From JACKJA01 sp050297015 (GTDB lineage: Bacteria > Pseudomonadota > Alphaproteobacteria > Micavibrionales > Micavibrionaceae), in the NCBI GenBank assembly GCA_050297015.1, contig JBNKRZ010000013.1, forward strand, positions 11,297 to 75,296: a stretch of 64,000 bases of DNA. Reading direction: 5' to 3'. Made by a program: the position numbers and the translations under genes. Below the pieces are notes generated by a model. It worked only from the letters and a program-made list of their open reading frames with translations. It was not told the DNA's origin and ran no database searches. This document shows positions 51,912 to 60,633 of this stretch, piece by piece. The number at the start of each line of letters is the position of its first letter. Within the stretch, counting starts at the first letter, position 1.

Positions 51912-53349
51912 GTTGAGTCCTGAAAAAAACGCAGGGCAAGAAATTGAGATTAAAGGGATAACGCAGGATAGTCGGGCGGTGCGCTCTGGATGGCTGTTTG
52001 CGGCTCTGCCGGGCCGAAAATATGACGGCCGCGATTTTATAGGCGATGCTGTGCGTAATGGTGCGGTTGCTGTGCTAGCGCCCACAGGGGCGATGTTGCC
52101 GGACGATGCGGCGGCGGGTGGTGTGGTTTTGATAACGGATGATGATCCGCGCCGTTTGCTTTCTCTGATGGCTGCGCGGTTTTATGGGGCGCAGCCGGAG
52201 CAAATTTCCGCGGTGACGGGCACGAATGGCAAGACCTCCGTTGTGCATTTCACCCAACAGCTTTGCCAAATGGTCGGAAAGACGAGCGCGTCGTTGGGTA
52301 CTTTGGGGGTGCGCGGCGCGGGGATGACACGGCCCGGCGCTCTGACAACACCGGAGCCGGTAGCGCTTCACGCGATGATCGCCGATCTCGCCGCGGCGGG
52401 GGTGACAAATTTAGCGATGGAGGCTTCCAGCATCGGGATTGAACAACGCCGTCTTGACGGGGTGCGGGTGACGGCTGCGGCTTTCACAAATTTAAGCCGC
52501 GACCACCTTGATTATCATGAAACGATGGAGGCTTATTTTGCCGCCAAGGCCCGGCTGTTTGATGCGATTTTGGTTGATGATGGTGCGGCTGTTCTGAATG
52601 CGGATGTGACGGAATACGACGCTTTGCACGAAATTGTAACGGCGCGGGGTTTGAAAGAAATCTCCTACGGTTATCAAGCATCGGAGTTGAAGCTGTTAAA
52701 GGCTGCGCCATGTCCGGACGGGCAGGATGTTGAATTGGAAATCGCCGGGGAGACTTACAGCGTGTTCTTGCCGCTTGTCGGTGAATTTCAGGTTATGAAT
52801 GTACTGTGCGCGCTGGGGCTGGCCTCTGTTTTATGTAGCCTTCCGGCGGCGGAGTTTGTGCCGCTTTTGCCGGACTTGAAACGGGCGCCGGGGCGGTTGG
52901 CGCTCATACCCGGTCACCCGAAGGGCGCGGTTTATGTCGATTATGCTCATACGCCCGATGCGCTGGAGATGATTTTGAAAACGTTGCGTCCTCACACAAA
53001 AGGAAAACTTTTTTGCCTGATTGGCTGTGGCGGTGATCGTGACCGGGGCAAGCGTCCGGTTATGGGGAAAATAGCGGCGGACTTTGCCGATGTAGCGATT
53101 ATTACCGACGATAATCCGCGCGGCGAAGATCCCGCGGCTATCCGTGCTGCGATGATGGAAGGTGCCGGGGAAAAGGCTAAGGAAATCGGCGACCGCCGCG
53201 AAGCGATCCGTTGGGCGGTTGATGCATTGCAAGAGGGTGATGTGCTGGTGTTGGCCGGCAAGGGGCACGAACAAGGACAGATTATCGGCGACCGTGTGGA
53301 GCCGTTCGATGATGGGGAAGAAGCAAGCAAAGCAATGGGGGAATTGTAA
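51898..53349 (+). CDS. murE: UDP-MurNAc-L-Ala-D-Glu:meso-DAP ligase
   Basis: About 483 residues from ATG 51898, which has GACAGGAG upstream. Cytoplasmic step adding diaminopimelate. ATP-binding AVTGTNGKTSVVHFTQQL, central motif EASSIGIEQRRLDGV and FTNLSRDHLDYHETMEAYFAAKARLF, and the DAP-recognition DDNPRGEDPAAI (D-N-P-R), which identifies a meso-DAP and not a lysine ligase. All three Mur domains are intact, in contrast to the next gene. Confidence 0.97.
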   Translation: MILSELSPEKNAGQEIEIKGITQDSRAVRSGWLFAALPGRKYDGRDFIGDAVRNGAVAVLAPTGAMLPDDAAAGGVVLITDDDPRRLLSLMAARFYGAQPEQISAVTGTNGKTSVVHFTQQLCQMVGKTSASLGTLGVRGAGMTRPGALTTPEPVALHAMIADLAAAGVTNLAMEASSIGIEQRRLDGVRVTAAAFTNLSRDHLDYHETMEAYFAAKARLFDAILVDDGAAVLNADVTEYDALHEIVTARGLKEISYGYQASELKLLKAAPCPDGQDVELEIAGETYSVFLPLVGEFQVMNVLCALGLASVLCSLPAAEFVPLLPDLKRAPGRLALIPGHPKGAVYVDYAHTPDALEMILKTLRPHTKGKLFCLIGCGGDRDRGKRPVMGKIAADFADVAIITDDNPRGEDPAAIRAAMMEGAGEKAKEIGDRREAIRWAVDALQEGDVLVLAGKGHEQGQIIGDRVEPFDDGEEASKAMGEL

Positions 53350-53352
53350 GCT

Positions 53353-54456
53353 ATGACGTTATGGTCTTCGAAAGAGGCGGAAGCCGCCGTTAAAGGGGTG
53401 TCGACACAAAGTTGGTGCGCGCATGGAATTGCCGTGATTCCGGCTGAAGTTCAGCCCGGCGATTTATTTGTTCCGGTGAGCAATGCCGCACAGGATGGCG
53501 TGAAGGAAGCTTTTGAGCGCGGCGCTGTGGCGGCTGTTGTCAATATTTGGCCGGAAGGGATGGAGCAAACACATCCGCTTTTGATCGTTGACGATCCGCT
53601 GGCCGCGCTTCATCGTTTGGCTGAAGCGGCTCTTAAACGTTGTGGTGCTAAGCGCATTGTGCTGGATAGTTGCCGGGCCTGTGCGGGATTCCCGGAGATG
53701 GTCGAAACGGCGCTTTCTGCTATTGCTGATGTTCATGTCGTATCGACGAATGACGGTTTGATGCGTGATTTGGCGGCGCTTCATGCCGGGGCAGATTACA
53801 TCCTGTTTGCCAAGGAGGCGTCATCAATGCTCGAAATTGAAGCCGATATGGTGATGGTGGAGCCTGCGGATACAGAAGATCTTGCTGCGGTGGAATTACA
53901 GGTCTATATGGAGGCGGCAAACGGCACGCGTCTGCGGGCTGCGATCGGTGGTGAGGAAATTGCTCTTACAGTACCGCAACCGGGACGAGCTGTGGCTATG
54001 CAGGCTTTGGCAGCGCTGGTTGTCGTTGAGCGCTGTGGCGGCGATTTATCGAAAGCGGCCCGCGCGTTGGAAAATACGCGGCAGCTTGCCGGGCGAAGAG
54101 ATGATGAGGCAAGCAATGTAACATTAATGGAGGATACTTTTAATGTATCTTGCGCGCTGAAAAATCAGGCGTTTAAGGTGTTGGCCTTGGTTGATCCGGG
54201 CCGCGGTCGCAAACGGATTGCGATTCTGAGCCATATGCAAAGCCAGCCGCAACAGGATTGGCGTTTGCCCGCTCAGACAGGCGATGTGCAGCTGATTTAC
54301 ACGCGGGCATCGTTGCCGGGGCATGAAACAACCCACATGGGATTGCAACAAATTGTACCCGACGTGCTGGCTCCCGGTGACGTTCTTATGCTAAAAGGGG
54401 CCAATGAACCGGGCCGCGGCGTTGTTGTTGAAGCGCTCCGTACCCCGCAAGGATAA
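53353..54456 (+). CDS. MurF-position protein lacking the ATP-binding P-loop (degenerate MurF-like)
   Basis: 367 residues, against about 450-480 for MurF (D-Ala-D-Ala adding ligase). The N-terminal domain is MurF-like (GIAVIPAEVQPGDLFVPV ... GAVAAVVN ... PLLIVDDPLAALHRLAEAAL), but where MurF has G-x-x-GKT the sequence reads IVLDSCRACAGFPEMVETAL, and no G-x-x-x-x-GK[ST] exists anywhere. The central domain is shortened by ~90 residues. The C-terminal domain has drifted: the usual D-x-YNANPxSM is replaced by EDTFNVSCALKNQAF. The frame is open and uninterrupted and codon use looks like the neighbours, so it is not an obvious pseudogene. ATP-dependent ligation by this protein looks unlikely; a complete murF may be elsewhere. 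Confidence 0.7.
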   Translation: MTLWSSKEAEAAVKGVSTQSWCAHGIAVIPAEVQPGDLFVPVSNAAQDGVKEAFERGAVAAVVNIWPEGMEQTHPLLIVDDPLAALHRLAEAALKRCGAKRIVLDSCRACAGFPEMVETALSAIADVHVVSTNDGLMRDLAALHAGADYILFAKEASSMLEIEADMVMVEPADTEDLAAVELQVYMEAANGTRLRAAIGGEEIALTVPQPGRAVAMQALAALVVVERCGGDLSKAARALENTRQLAGRRDDEASNVTLMEDTFNVSCALKNQAFKVLALVDPGRGRKRIAILSHMQSQPQQDWRLPAQTGDVQLIYTRASLPGHETTHMGLQQIVPDVLAPGDVLMLKGANEPGRGVVVEALRTPQG

Positions 54457-54468
54457 ATATTAAGCCGC

Positions 54469-54549
54469 CATTGCGAGGAGGGTGATAACCCGCGCGGCAA
54501 TCCAGAATTGTTCTTGTCGGCTCTGGATTGCTTCGCTACGCTCGCAATG
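54469..54549. repeat. Palindromic intergenic repeat (CATTGCGAG type)
   Basis: Outer arms CATTGCGAG (54469-54477) and CTCGCAATG (54541-54549), inner arms GCAATCCAGA (54497-54506) and TCTGGATTGC (54522-54531). It fills the short gap between the murF-like gene and the hydrolase and can fold into a long hairpin. This type of dispersed palindrome is common in bacterial genomes. Confidence 0.85.
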
Positions 54550-54567
54550 ACGATTGAAGGAAAAGTT

Positions 54568-55305
54568 ATGCGTGAAGAAAAATGGACGATCCCGACCGGT
54601 GACGGCCACCTGATTTACGGGGTGACGAACTACGCCTACCCCGATAAGCCGTCCGATAAATGTATCGTGATTGTTCATGGTTTGGGCGGGCATATGGATG
54701 TTTATATTCATGGCCGGGCCGCGCGTTCTTTTCCAAAGAAAGGATATGATGTTATCCGTTTCAACCTTTATACGTGGGAAGAAAAAGCGCGGCATCTACA
54801 GGATTGTACGCTTCAAATCCATGCGGCAGATTTCAACGCTGTTTTGAAAGAGCGGGCAAAAAATTATGCCAAAATTTTCGCTGTAGGGCATAGTTACGGC
54901 GGCGTTACAATTATGATAGCTCAGCCATCGGAAGTGGGGGCTGTTTCTTTATGGGATCCAACCTTTCATGCGCCGATTGCATGGGATGATGCTTTTATCA
55001 AAAGGCGGGAAGGGATGTTGTTTCGTAATGGCGGTGCAGAAACCTTGGCGTCAGAAGAGATGTACGAAGAAGCTTTCCAATACAAAAAAGAGGAATGTCT
55101 GAGCTTATCGGAGAGACTCAATAAGCCGATACAGGTTATTACAGCTGGAGACGGTATTTTTGTAACCGAAGAGCAATCCTTCCACTCCGCCGGGCACTCT
55201 TTGAATGAGCGGAAAATTGTGGACGGCGCGGATCATTGCTTTAACAACGGCGATACGTGCGATACGCTGCTCGAATATACGTATGAATGGTTTGAAAGGT
55301 TTTAA
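54568..55305 (+). CDS. Alpha/beta hydrolase inserted in the dcw cluster
   Basis: About 245 residues from ATG 54568 with AAGGAAAA upstream; the frame continues back to 54508 through the palindromic repeat, which I exclude. Alpha/beta hydrolase features: oxyanion HGLGGHMDVYIHG, nucleophile elbow VGHSYGGVT, late Asp (VITAGDGIFVTEE region) and catalytic His in VDGADHCFNNG. Substrate unknown. It has no place in a standard dcw cluster and lies right behind a mobile palindrome, suggesting a later arrival. It ends directly at the mraY ATG. Confidence 0.85.
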   Translation: MREEKWTIPTGDGHLIYGVTNYAYPDKPSDKCIVIVHGLGGHMDVYIHGRAARSFPKKGYDVIRFNLYTWEEKARHLQDCTLQIHAADFNAVLKERAKNYAKIFAVGHSYGGVTIMIAQPSEVGAVSLWDPTFHAPIAWDDAFIKRREGMLFRNGGAETLASEEMYEEAFQYKKEECLSLSERLNKPIQVITAGDGIFVTEEQSFHSAGHSLNERKIVDGADHCFNNGDTCDTLLEYTYEWFERF

Positions 55306-56391
55306 ATGCTCTATAACCTGCTCGCGCCGTTGGGCGATGACATTATCTTTTTTAACTTGTTTCGCTACCTGACGTTCCGGGGCGGGGCGGCTGTGATGAC
55401 GGCGCTTATTATCAGCTTTCTGATCGGCCCGGCGATGATCCGTTGGCTGAAGAGCTTGCAAGCCGGGGCCAGTAATGTGCGTGAATTTCTCGAAGACGCG
55501 CACGGCCATAAATCCGGAACGCCGAGTATGGGCGGACTGATGATCCTGATTTCCGTTACGATATCGACGCTGCTCTGGTCGGACCTGACGAATCCGCTGG
55601 TATGGTACGTGGTTTTGGTCATGGTCGGGTATGGCGCGCTGGGGTTTGCTGACGATTACCTGAAGATAACAAAGAAGAATTCCAAAGGCTTGCCGGGGAA
55701 AGTTAAACTTCTGGGACAGTTTTTGATCGGCGCTGTGGCGACTGTCGGGATTACGGGCGCGCTACCGGACTCGTTAAGCACGGCCGTTGCGATCCCGTTT
55801 TTCAAAGATTTGTTTATCAATCTTGGTTGGTTTTTCATTCCGTGGGCGCTTCTGGTCATGGTCGGGGCGAGCAATGCCGTGAATTTGACAGACGGTCTTG
55901 ACGGCCTGGCGATTGTGCCTGTCGCGATTGCCGCGGCCTGTTTCGGCCTCATTGCTTATCTTGCAGGGCACGTGGTTTATGCGGGCTACCTTCATATCCC
56001 TTACGTTCCCGGCAGCGGTGAATTGGCGATTTTATGTGGCGCGCTGGTCGGCGGCGCGATGGGGTTCCTGTGGTTTAATGCCCCGCCCGCGATGGTTTTT
56101 ATGGGCGATACGGGATCGCTGGCCATGGGCGGGGTGCTCGGCGCGATTGCCGTGGCGACCAAGCATGAAATCGTGCTGGCCATTATCGGCGGGCTGTTCG
56201 TGATGGAGACGGTCTCCGTGATCGTACAGGTTGCCTCGTTTAAGTTGACCGGCAAGCGCGTGTTTGCGATGGCGCCCGTTCACCACCATTTTGAGAAAAA
56301 AGGCTGGTCCGAGCCGCAGATCGTGATACGCTTTTGGATTATAGCTGTAATTTTGGCGCTTGTAGGATTGGCAACATTGAAATTGCGATGA
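55306..56391 (+). CDS. mraY: Phospho-MurNAc-pentapeptide transferase (lipid I synthase)
   Basis: 361 residues, ~10 transmembrane helices. Signature motifs: GHKSGTPSMGGLMIL, GFADDYLKITKKNSKGL (Asp pair), AVNLTDGLDGLAI, FMGDTGSLAMGG and APVHHHFEKKGWSEPQIV. Transfers phospho-MurNAc-pentapeptide to undecaprenyl phosphate. Overlaps murD by 4 bases. Confidence 0.98.
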   Translation: MLYNLLAPLGDDIIFFNLFRYLTFRGGAAVMTALIISFLIGPAMIRWLKSLQAGASNVREFLEDAHGHKSGTPSMGGLMILISVTISTLLWSDLTNPLVWYVVLVMVGYGALGFADDYLKITKKNSKGLPGKVKLLGQFLIGAVATVGITGALPDSLSTAVAIPFFKDLFINLGWFFIPWALLVMVGASNAVNLTDGLDGLAIVPVAIAAACFGLIAYLAGHVVYAGYLHIPYVPGSGELAILCGALVGGAMGFLWFNAPPAMVFMGDTGSLAMGGVLGAIAVATKHEIVLAIIGGLFVMETVSVIVQVASFKLTGKRVFAMAPVHHHFEKKGWSEPQIVIRFWIIAVILALVGLATLKLR

Positions 56392-57788
56392 TTAACGTAT
56401 CCAAATTTGTTGAAACACTTGAAGGAAAACCCGTGGCCGTGTTCGGGCTGGGGATTTCCAACATCGCGGCGATCAAGGCGCTGGTGAAAGCCGATGCCAA
56501 GGTACACGCATGGGATGACCATTATGAGCGCTGCAAAGCCGCCGAGGAGGCCGGGGCGAAAATTGTCAATCTGACCGAAGCGGATTTTTCGGGCTATGGC
56601 TGTCTTGTTTTGGCACCGGGAATTCCGCTGACCCATCCGGCGCCGCACCCGGTTGTTAAACGCGCGCAGGAGGCCGGGGTTGAAATTCTGTGCGATCTGG
56701 AAATCCTGCACCGTTGCGGCCATGGGCGTACGACCATTGGTGTGACCGGAACCAATGGGAAATCCACGACGACGGCGCTGATGGGGCATATCCTGAATGA
56801 ATGCGGGGTAAAGGCCGTGATTGGCGGGAATATCGGTAAAGCCGCGCTGGGTATGACATTGCCCCGCAAAGACGGCGTTTTGGTTTTGGAAATGTCGTCG
56901 TTCCAGATTGATCTATGCCCGACCTTTGCGCCGGATATTGCTGTGCATTTGAACCTGACGCCGGACCACCTCGACCGTCACGGGGGGATGGAAGAATATG
57001 CCGCATCGAAACAGCGCTTGTTCGGCGGTGCGGGAAAGGCTGTCATCGGTGTCGATGATGAGCCATCCCGGAAAATTTTTAAGACGGTAAAAGAGGCGAA
57101 AGAGCGCGCTATTTATCCGATTTCCGTGAAGGATGCTGTGAAGCATAGCGTCTATGTTCTCGACGGTGAATTGTTCGACCGGATGGAGGAAGGCGTGGCA
57201 GAAGAGAGTACGCCGCTTCATGCTTCGACTTTGCCGGGCGTCCATAATCACCAGAATGCGGCGGCGGCTTATGCTGTGGCGCGGCTTTTGGATGTTGAGC
57301 CGGACGCGATTATGGAGGCCTTCAAAAGCTTTCCCGGTTTGCCGCACCGTCAGTTCCTTGTCCGTACGATTAATGGCGTGGCTTATATTAATGACAGCAA
57401 GGCGACCAATGCCGATGCGACGGCGCGGGCGCTGGCGTGCACCCGTAACATATACTGGATTGTTGGCGGACGGCCAAAGGAGGGCGGTTTGAACGGCTTG
57501 GAGCCGTACATGGATCGCATCCGTCATGCGTATTTGATTGGCGAAGCGGCGGAGGATTTCGGGAGCTGGCTCGACAATCACGGTATAGCTCATGATTTTT
57601 GCGGGACGATGGATCGTGCCGTTTCCGAAGCGCACCGCGCCGCACAGGAAGATCGCGGTCAGCCGGGCGGAACGGGGACGGTTTTGCTCTCCCCGGCGTG
57701 CGCATCGTTCGACCAGTTCAAAAGCTTCGAGGAACGCGGTGAAGTTTTCACAAAACTGGTTGAGGCGCTGGAGGAGGATGCGGGGTGA
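56388..57788 (+). CDS. murD: UDP-MurNAc-L-Ala:D-Glu ligase
   Basis: About 466 residues from ATG 56388, which overlaps the mraY stop (ATGA); the frame extends to 56334. N-terminal VAVFGLGISNIAAIKAL, P-loop IGVTGTNGKSTTTALMGH, central LNLTPDHLDRHGGMEEYAASKQRLF, and C-terminal FPGLPHRQFLV and YINDSKATNADATARAL. All catalytic regions present. Confidence 0.97.
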   Translation: MINVSKFVETLEGKPVAVFGLGISNIAAIKALVKADAKVHAWDDHYERCKAAEEAGAKIVNLTEADFSGYGCLVLAPGIPLTHPAPHPVVKRAQEAGVEILCDLEILHRCGHGRTTIGVTGTNGKSTTTALMGHILNECGVKAVIGGNIGKAALGMTLPRKDGVLVLEMSSFQIDLCPTFAPDIAVHLNLTPDHLDRHGGMEEYAASKQRLFGGAGKAVIGVDDEPSRKIFKTVKEAKERAIYPISVKDAVKHSVYVLDGELFDRMEEGVAEESTPLHASTLPGVHNHQNAAAAYAVARLLDVEPDAIMEAFKSFPGLPHRQFLVRTINGVAYINDSKATNADATARALACTRNIYWIVGGRPKEGGLNGLEPYMDRIRHAYLIGEAAEDFGSWLDNHGIAHDFCGTMDRAVSEAHRAAQEDRGQPGGTGTVLLSPACASFDQFKSFEERGEVFTKLVEALEEDAG

Positions 57789-58936
57789 CCCATCTTTTCT
57801 CCCGTACCGATAATTCCGTTTTGGGCCGCTGGTGGTGGACGGTGGATCGCGGACTATTAGCGGGGTTGCTGGCGCTGGTGGTCTTTGGAATTATCCTCGT
57901 CGCGGCGGCCAGCCCGCCCGTGGCTGAACGTGTAGGTTTGAACCAGTATCATTTCATTATCAAACACCTGATCTTTCTTGTCCCGGCTCTGGTGATTATG
58001 TTCGGGGTATCGCTGCTATCCCCGCGCTGGATATGGCGGCTCGCGAGTGTGGCGCTTGCGGGCAGTGTGATTGCGATGATCCTTGTCCTGTTTGTTGGGA
58101 CGGAGATTAAGGGGGCGACGCGCTGGTTGCCGCTGCCGGGGTTTTCGCTCCAGCCTAGTGAGTTTATGAAACCCGCCTTTGCTGTGATGGCGGCGTGGTT
58201 TATGGCCAAGCAAAAGGAAAACCCGGTATTCCCCGGCAACAAAATTGCTGTGGGATTGTACGCGACCATGTTGCTTTTGTTGCTGCTCCAGCCCGATTTC
58301 GGGATGAGCGTTGTAACCAGCGGTATCTTTGCCGTTCAGCTTTTCCTCGCAGGTTTGCCGTGGATGGTGGTGTTTGCTTTGGTTGGCGCTGGCGCGTTGG
58401 GCGTGGTTGGTGCTTATTTCGGATTCAGTCACGTGCGCAGCCGGGTCGACCGTTTTCTTGATGCCGATAGCGGCGATAACTATCAGGTCGATAAAGCGCT
58501 GGAGGCGTTCAAAGAAGGCGGCTTGTTTGGCACCGGACCGGGGCAGGGAACGGTGAAGCTGAGGTTGCCTGACGCGCATGCGGATTTTATCTTTGCCGTC
58601 GCGGGGGAGGAACTGGGCTTGATCGCGGTGATGGCTTTGGTTGGTTTGTTTGCTTTTATCTTGTTGCGCGGTTTTAACCGCATCATGGACAGCACCGATA
58701 TGTTTATCGTGCTGGCCGTCGGCGGGTTGCTGACCATGTTCGGGATGCAGGCGTTGATCCATATGGGCTCGTCTGTTCACCTTCTGCCCGCCAAGGGTAT
58801 GACCTTGCCGTTTATCAGCTATGGCGGCTCGTCGCTTCTGGCGATTGCATTTGCGATGGGGATGGTGTTGGCTTTGACCCGGCGGCAGGCGCGAAGTTCT
58901 ATTGCGAAGGGCGGCGCTCTCTGGCACAGTGGATAG
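57785..58936 (+). CDS. ftsW: Septal peptidoglycan glycosyltransferase (SEDS)
   Basis: 383 residues, GTG start overlapping the murD stop (GTGA). Ten transmembrane helices. SEDS signatures: GATRWLPLPGFSLQPSEFMK, LLQPDFGMSVV, DNYQVDKALEAFKEGGLFGTGPGQG, DFIFAVAGEELGLI and KGMTLPFISYGGSSLLAIA. Works with FtsI. Confidence 0.97.
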   Translation: MTHLFSRTDNSVLGRWWWTVDRGLLAGLLALVVFGIILVAAASPPVAERVGLNQYHFIIKHLIFLVPALVIMFGVSLLSPRWIWRLASVALAGSVIAMILVLFVGTEIKGATRWLPLPGFSLQPSEFMKPAFAVMAAWFMAKQKENPVFPGNKIAVGLYATMLLLLLLQPDFGMSVVTSGIFAVQLFLAGLPWMVVFALVGAGALGVVGAYFGFSHVRSRVDRFLDADSGDNYQVDKALEAFKEGGLFGTGPGQGTVKLRLPDAHADFIFAVAGEELGLIAVMALVGLFAFILLRGFNRIMDSTDMFIVLAVGGLLTMFGMQALIHMGSSVHLLPAKGMTLPFISYGGSSLLAIAFAMGMVLALTRRQARSSIAKGGALWHSG

Positions 58937-60052
58937 ATGAGCAATACCGATTCTAAACTGATTATTTTATCCGCCGGCGGGACCGGAGGGCACCTGACTC
59001 CGGCGCTGGCGCTGGCGCATGATTTGCTGGCGCGTGGCTATCGCGTGGGGCTGGTGACCGATGGGCGTACAAAGAAATACGGCCTGAAAATTGACGAAGG
59101 GATTGAGGTCTATACGATCAAGGCTGGAACACTGGGACGCGGCCTTGTCGGTAAGGTCAAAGGCATACTGGCCTTGGGCGCGGGCATGGTGCAGGCCCGG
59201 CTTTTGATCGGGAAGCTCAAACCGGCCGTTGTTATCGGTTTTGGTGGATACCCCTCTTTTCCGGCGGTTCATGCGGCGCAGAGCGCAAAAATTCCGGCCA
59301 TCATTCATGAGCAAAACGCCATACTGGGCAAAGCCAATGCGATGCTCGCGCCGAAGGCTGAGCGGATCGCTCTGTCCTATCCGCATGTCAAAGGTATTGA
59401 ACGCGCTGACGAAGTGCGCGCCGTTGTGACGGGCAATCCCGTGCGTCCGGCGATTTCTGCGCTCTATAATGAGCCATATCCTGTTTTGGACAAGGAAGAC
59501 GGTATATTTCGCTTGTTCGTGATGGGGGGCTCGCTTGGTGCGCATGTGTTTGCTTCTGTCCTTCCTGCGGCGTTGGCGCGTTTGCCGGATCCCTTGAAAG
59601 CCCGGCTGGCGGTCGTCCAGCAATGCCGCCCGGAGGATGTCGAACAGGTACAAGCCGATTACCGCGAAGCCGGGATCAAGGCCGAATGCGCCTCATTCTT
59701 TAATGATGTGCATGAACGGTTGGCGGCGGCGCATTTGTTTATCGGGCGCAGCGGCGCGGCCACAGTGGCGGAGGTGTCTGTCGCAGGTCGTCCGGCGCTG
59801 TTTGTCCCGTATCCGCATCATGCCGACCAACAGCAGAAAATCAATGCCGCAGCGTTGGCGGCGGCAGGCGGCGCTTGGGTGATCGAACAGGAATCCTTTA
59901 CGGAGGAGGTTGTGCGTGGCCGGATTGAGAGTTTCTTTCTTGAGCCGGAAAAGCTGTTCCACGCGGCGGAGGCCGCCCGTTCCTGCGGTAAGCCCGATGC
60001 CGCCCGGCGTTTGGGGAATCTTGTCACCGCGCTGGCGAGTGGGTGGGATTAG
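58937..60052 (+). CDS. murG: UDP-GlcNAc:lipid I transferase (lipid II synthesis)
   Basis: 371 residues. GT-B fold with SAGGTGGHLTPALALAHDL, IGFGGYPSFPAVHAA, HEQNAILGKANAMLAP, VTGNPVRPAI, VMGGSLGAHVF and IGRSGAATVAEVSVAGRPALFVPYPHHADQQQKINA. Peripheral inner-membrane enzyme. Starts right after the ftsW stop. Confidence 0.98.
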   Translation: MSNTDSKLIILSAGGTGGHLTPALALAHDLLARGYRVGLVTDGRTKKYGLKIDEGIEVYTIKAGTLGRGLVGKVKGILALGAGMVQARLLIGKLKPAVVIGFGGYPSFPAVHAAQSAKIPAIIHEQNAILGKANAMLAPKAERIALSYPHVKGIERADEVRAVVTGNPVRPAISALYNEPYPVLDKEDGIFRLFVMGGSLGAHVFASVLPAALARLPDPLKARLAVVQQCRPEDVEQVQADYREAGIKAECASFFNDVHERLAAAHLFIGRSGAATVAEVSVAGRPALFVPYPHHADQQQKINAAALAAAGGAWVIEQESFTEEVVRGRIESFFLEPEKLFHAAEAARSCGKPDAARRLGNLVTALASGWD

Positions 60053-60058
60053 AAGCGT

Positions 60059-60469
60059 CTATCTGGGTGCCTGCAATACAGCTTGCCGTAAAGGCTTTGC
60101 TATTTCCTCCAGCTTTTTCCTCTGTTTTTGGGTGATTTCCCGAATTTCTTGCGCGGATGAAGCGATAATCATATGAAAGACAGGGGATCCGTGCTGGTCA
60201 TTTTGAGTGTACACGCAGACGTTTTTGCCATTTTCCAATGTGATCTCTTTTGCACATTCAGCCTGTTGGATTGATGTAGATAAAGGCGTTTTCGCTATCT
60301 CTTGGTATTGTTCATTTGTCAGTGTTTCCGGGGATTGAATATTCCCGTCATTATCGATGGCAATGATCGTCCCGAAGAAATCAGCTAGTTGGTTGCCAAT
60401 TTCCGAATCAAGGGCTTTTATCATGATTTGAGCAAAGGCTTTGCAAAGGTTTCTGGATGTGTCAGTCAT
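60059..60469 (-). CDS. Unknown small protein, antisense gene between murG and murC
   Basis: 136 residues, no signal peptide or membrane segment. An N-terminal helix (LCKAFAQIMIKALDSEIGNQLADFFG), a middle beta-rich part with two Cys (QAECAKEITLENGKNVCVYTQ), HGSPVFHMIIASS, and a basic C-terminal helix (EIREITQKQRKKLEEIAKPLRQAVLQ). The only minus-strand gene inside the dcw cluster; it ends 6 bases from murG. AAATACCAAA-type upstream with a weak ribosome site, so somewhat uncertain. No family recognised. Confidence 0.6.
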   Translation of the reverse strand: MTDTSRNLCKAFAQIMIKALDSEIGNQLADFFGTIIAIDNDGNIQSPETLTNEQYQEIAKTPLSTSIQQAECAKEITLENGKNVCVYTQNDQHGSPVFHMIIASSAQEIREITQKQRKKLEEIAKPLRQAVLQAPR

Positions 60470-60633
60470 TTTGGTATTTCCCTGTTCAAAAAATTTATAG
60501 AGGTCGGATTTTTATATAAAGATAAAATAGTTATGTCAATATTTTTTGATGATGCTCTATCGCTAGAGCAAAAAACCGTTGTATTTACAAGGGCCGTTGT
60601 GCTTCAAAGGATAAAACAAAGGAGCGCAAGAAC

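Noticed and set aside
54508..54567. N-terminal extension of the alpha/beta hydrolase
   Set aside because: It is translated palindromic repeat; the ATG at 54568 has the ribosome site and starts the fold.
60533..60590. GCTCTA-tcgc-TAGAGC hairpin between A and T tracts before murC
   Set aside because: The stem is only 6 bp and the T tract is on the wrong side for a terminator on either strand; kept out of the feature list.
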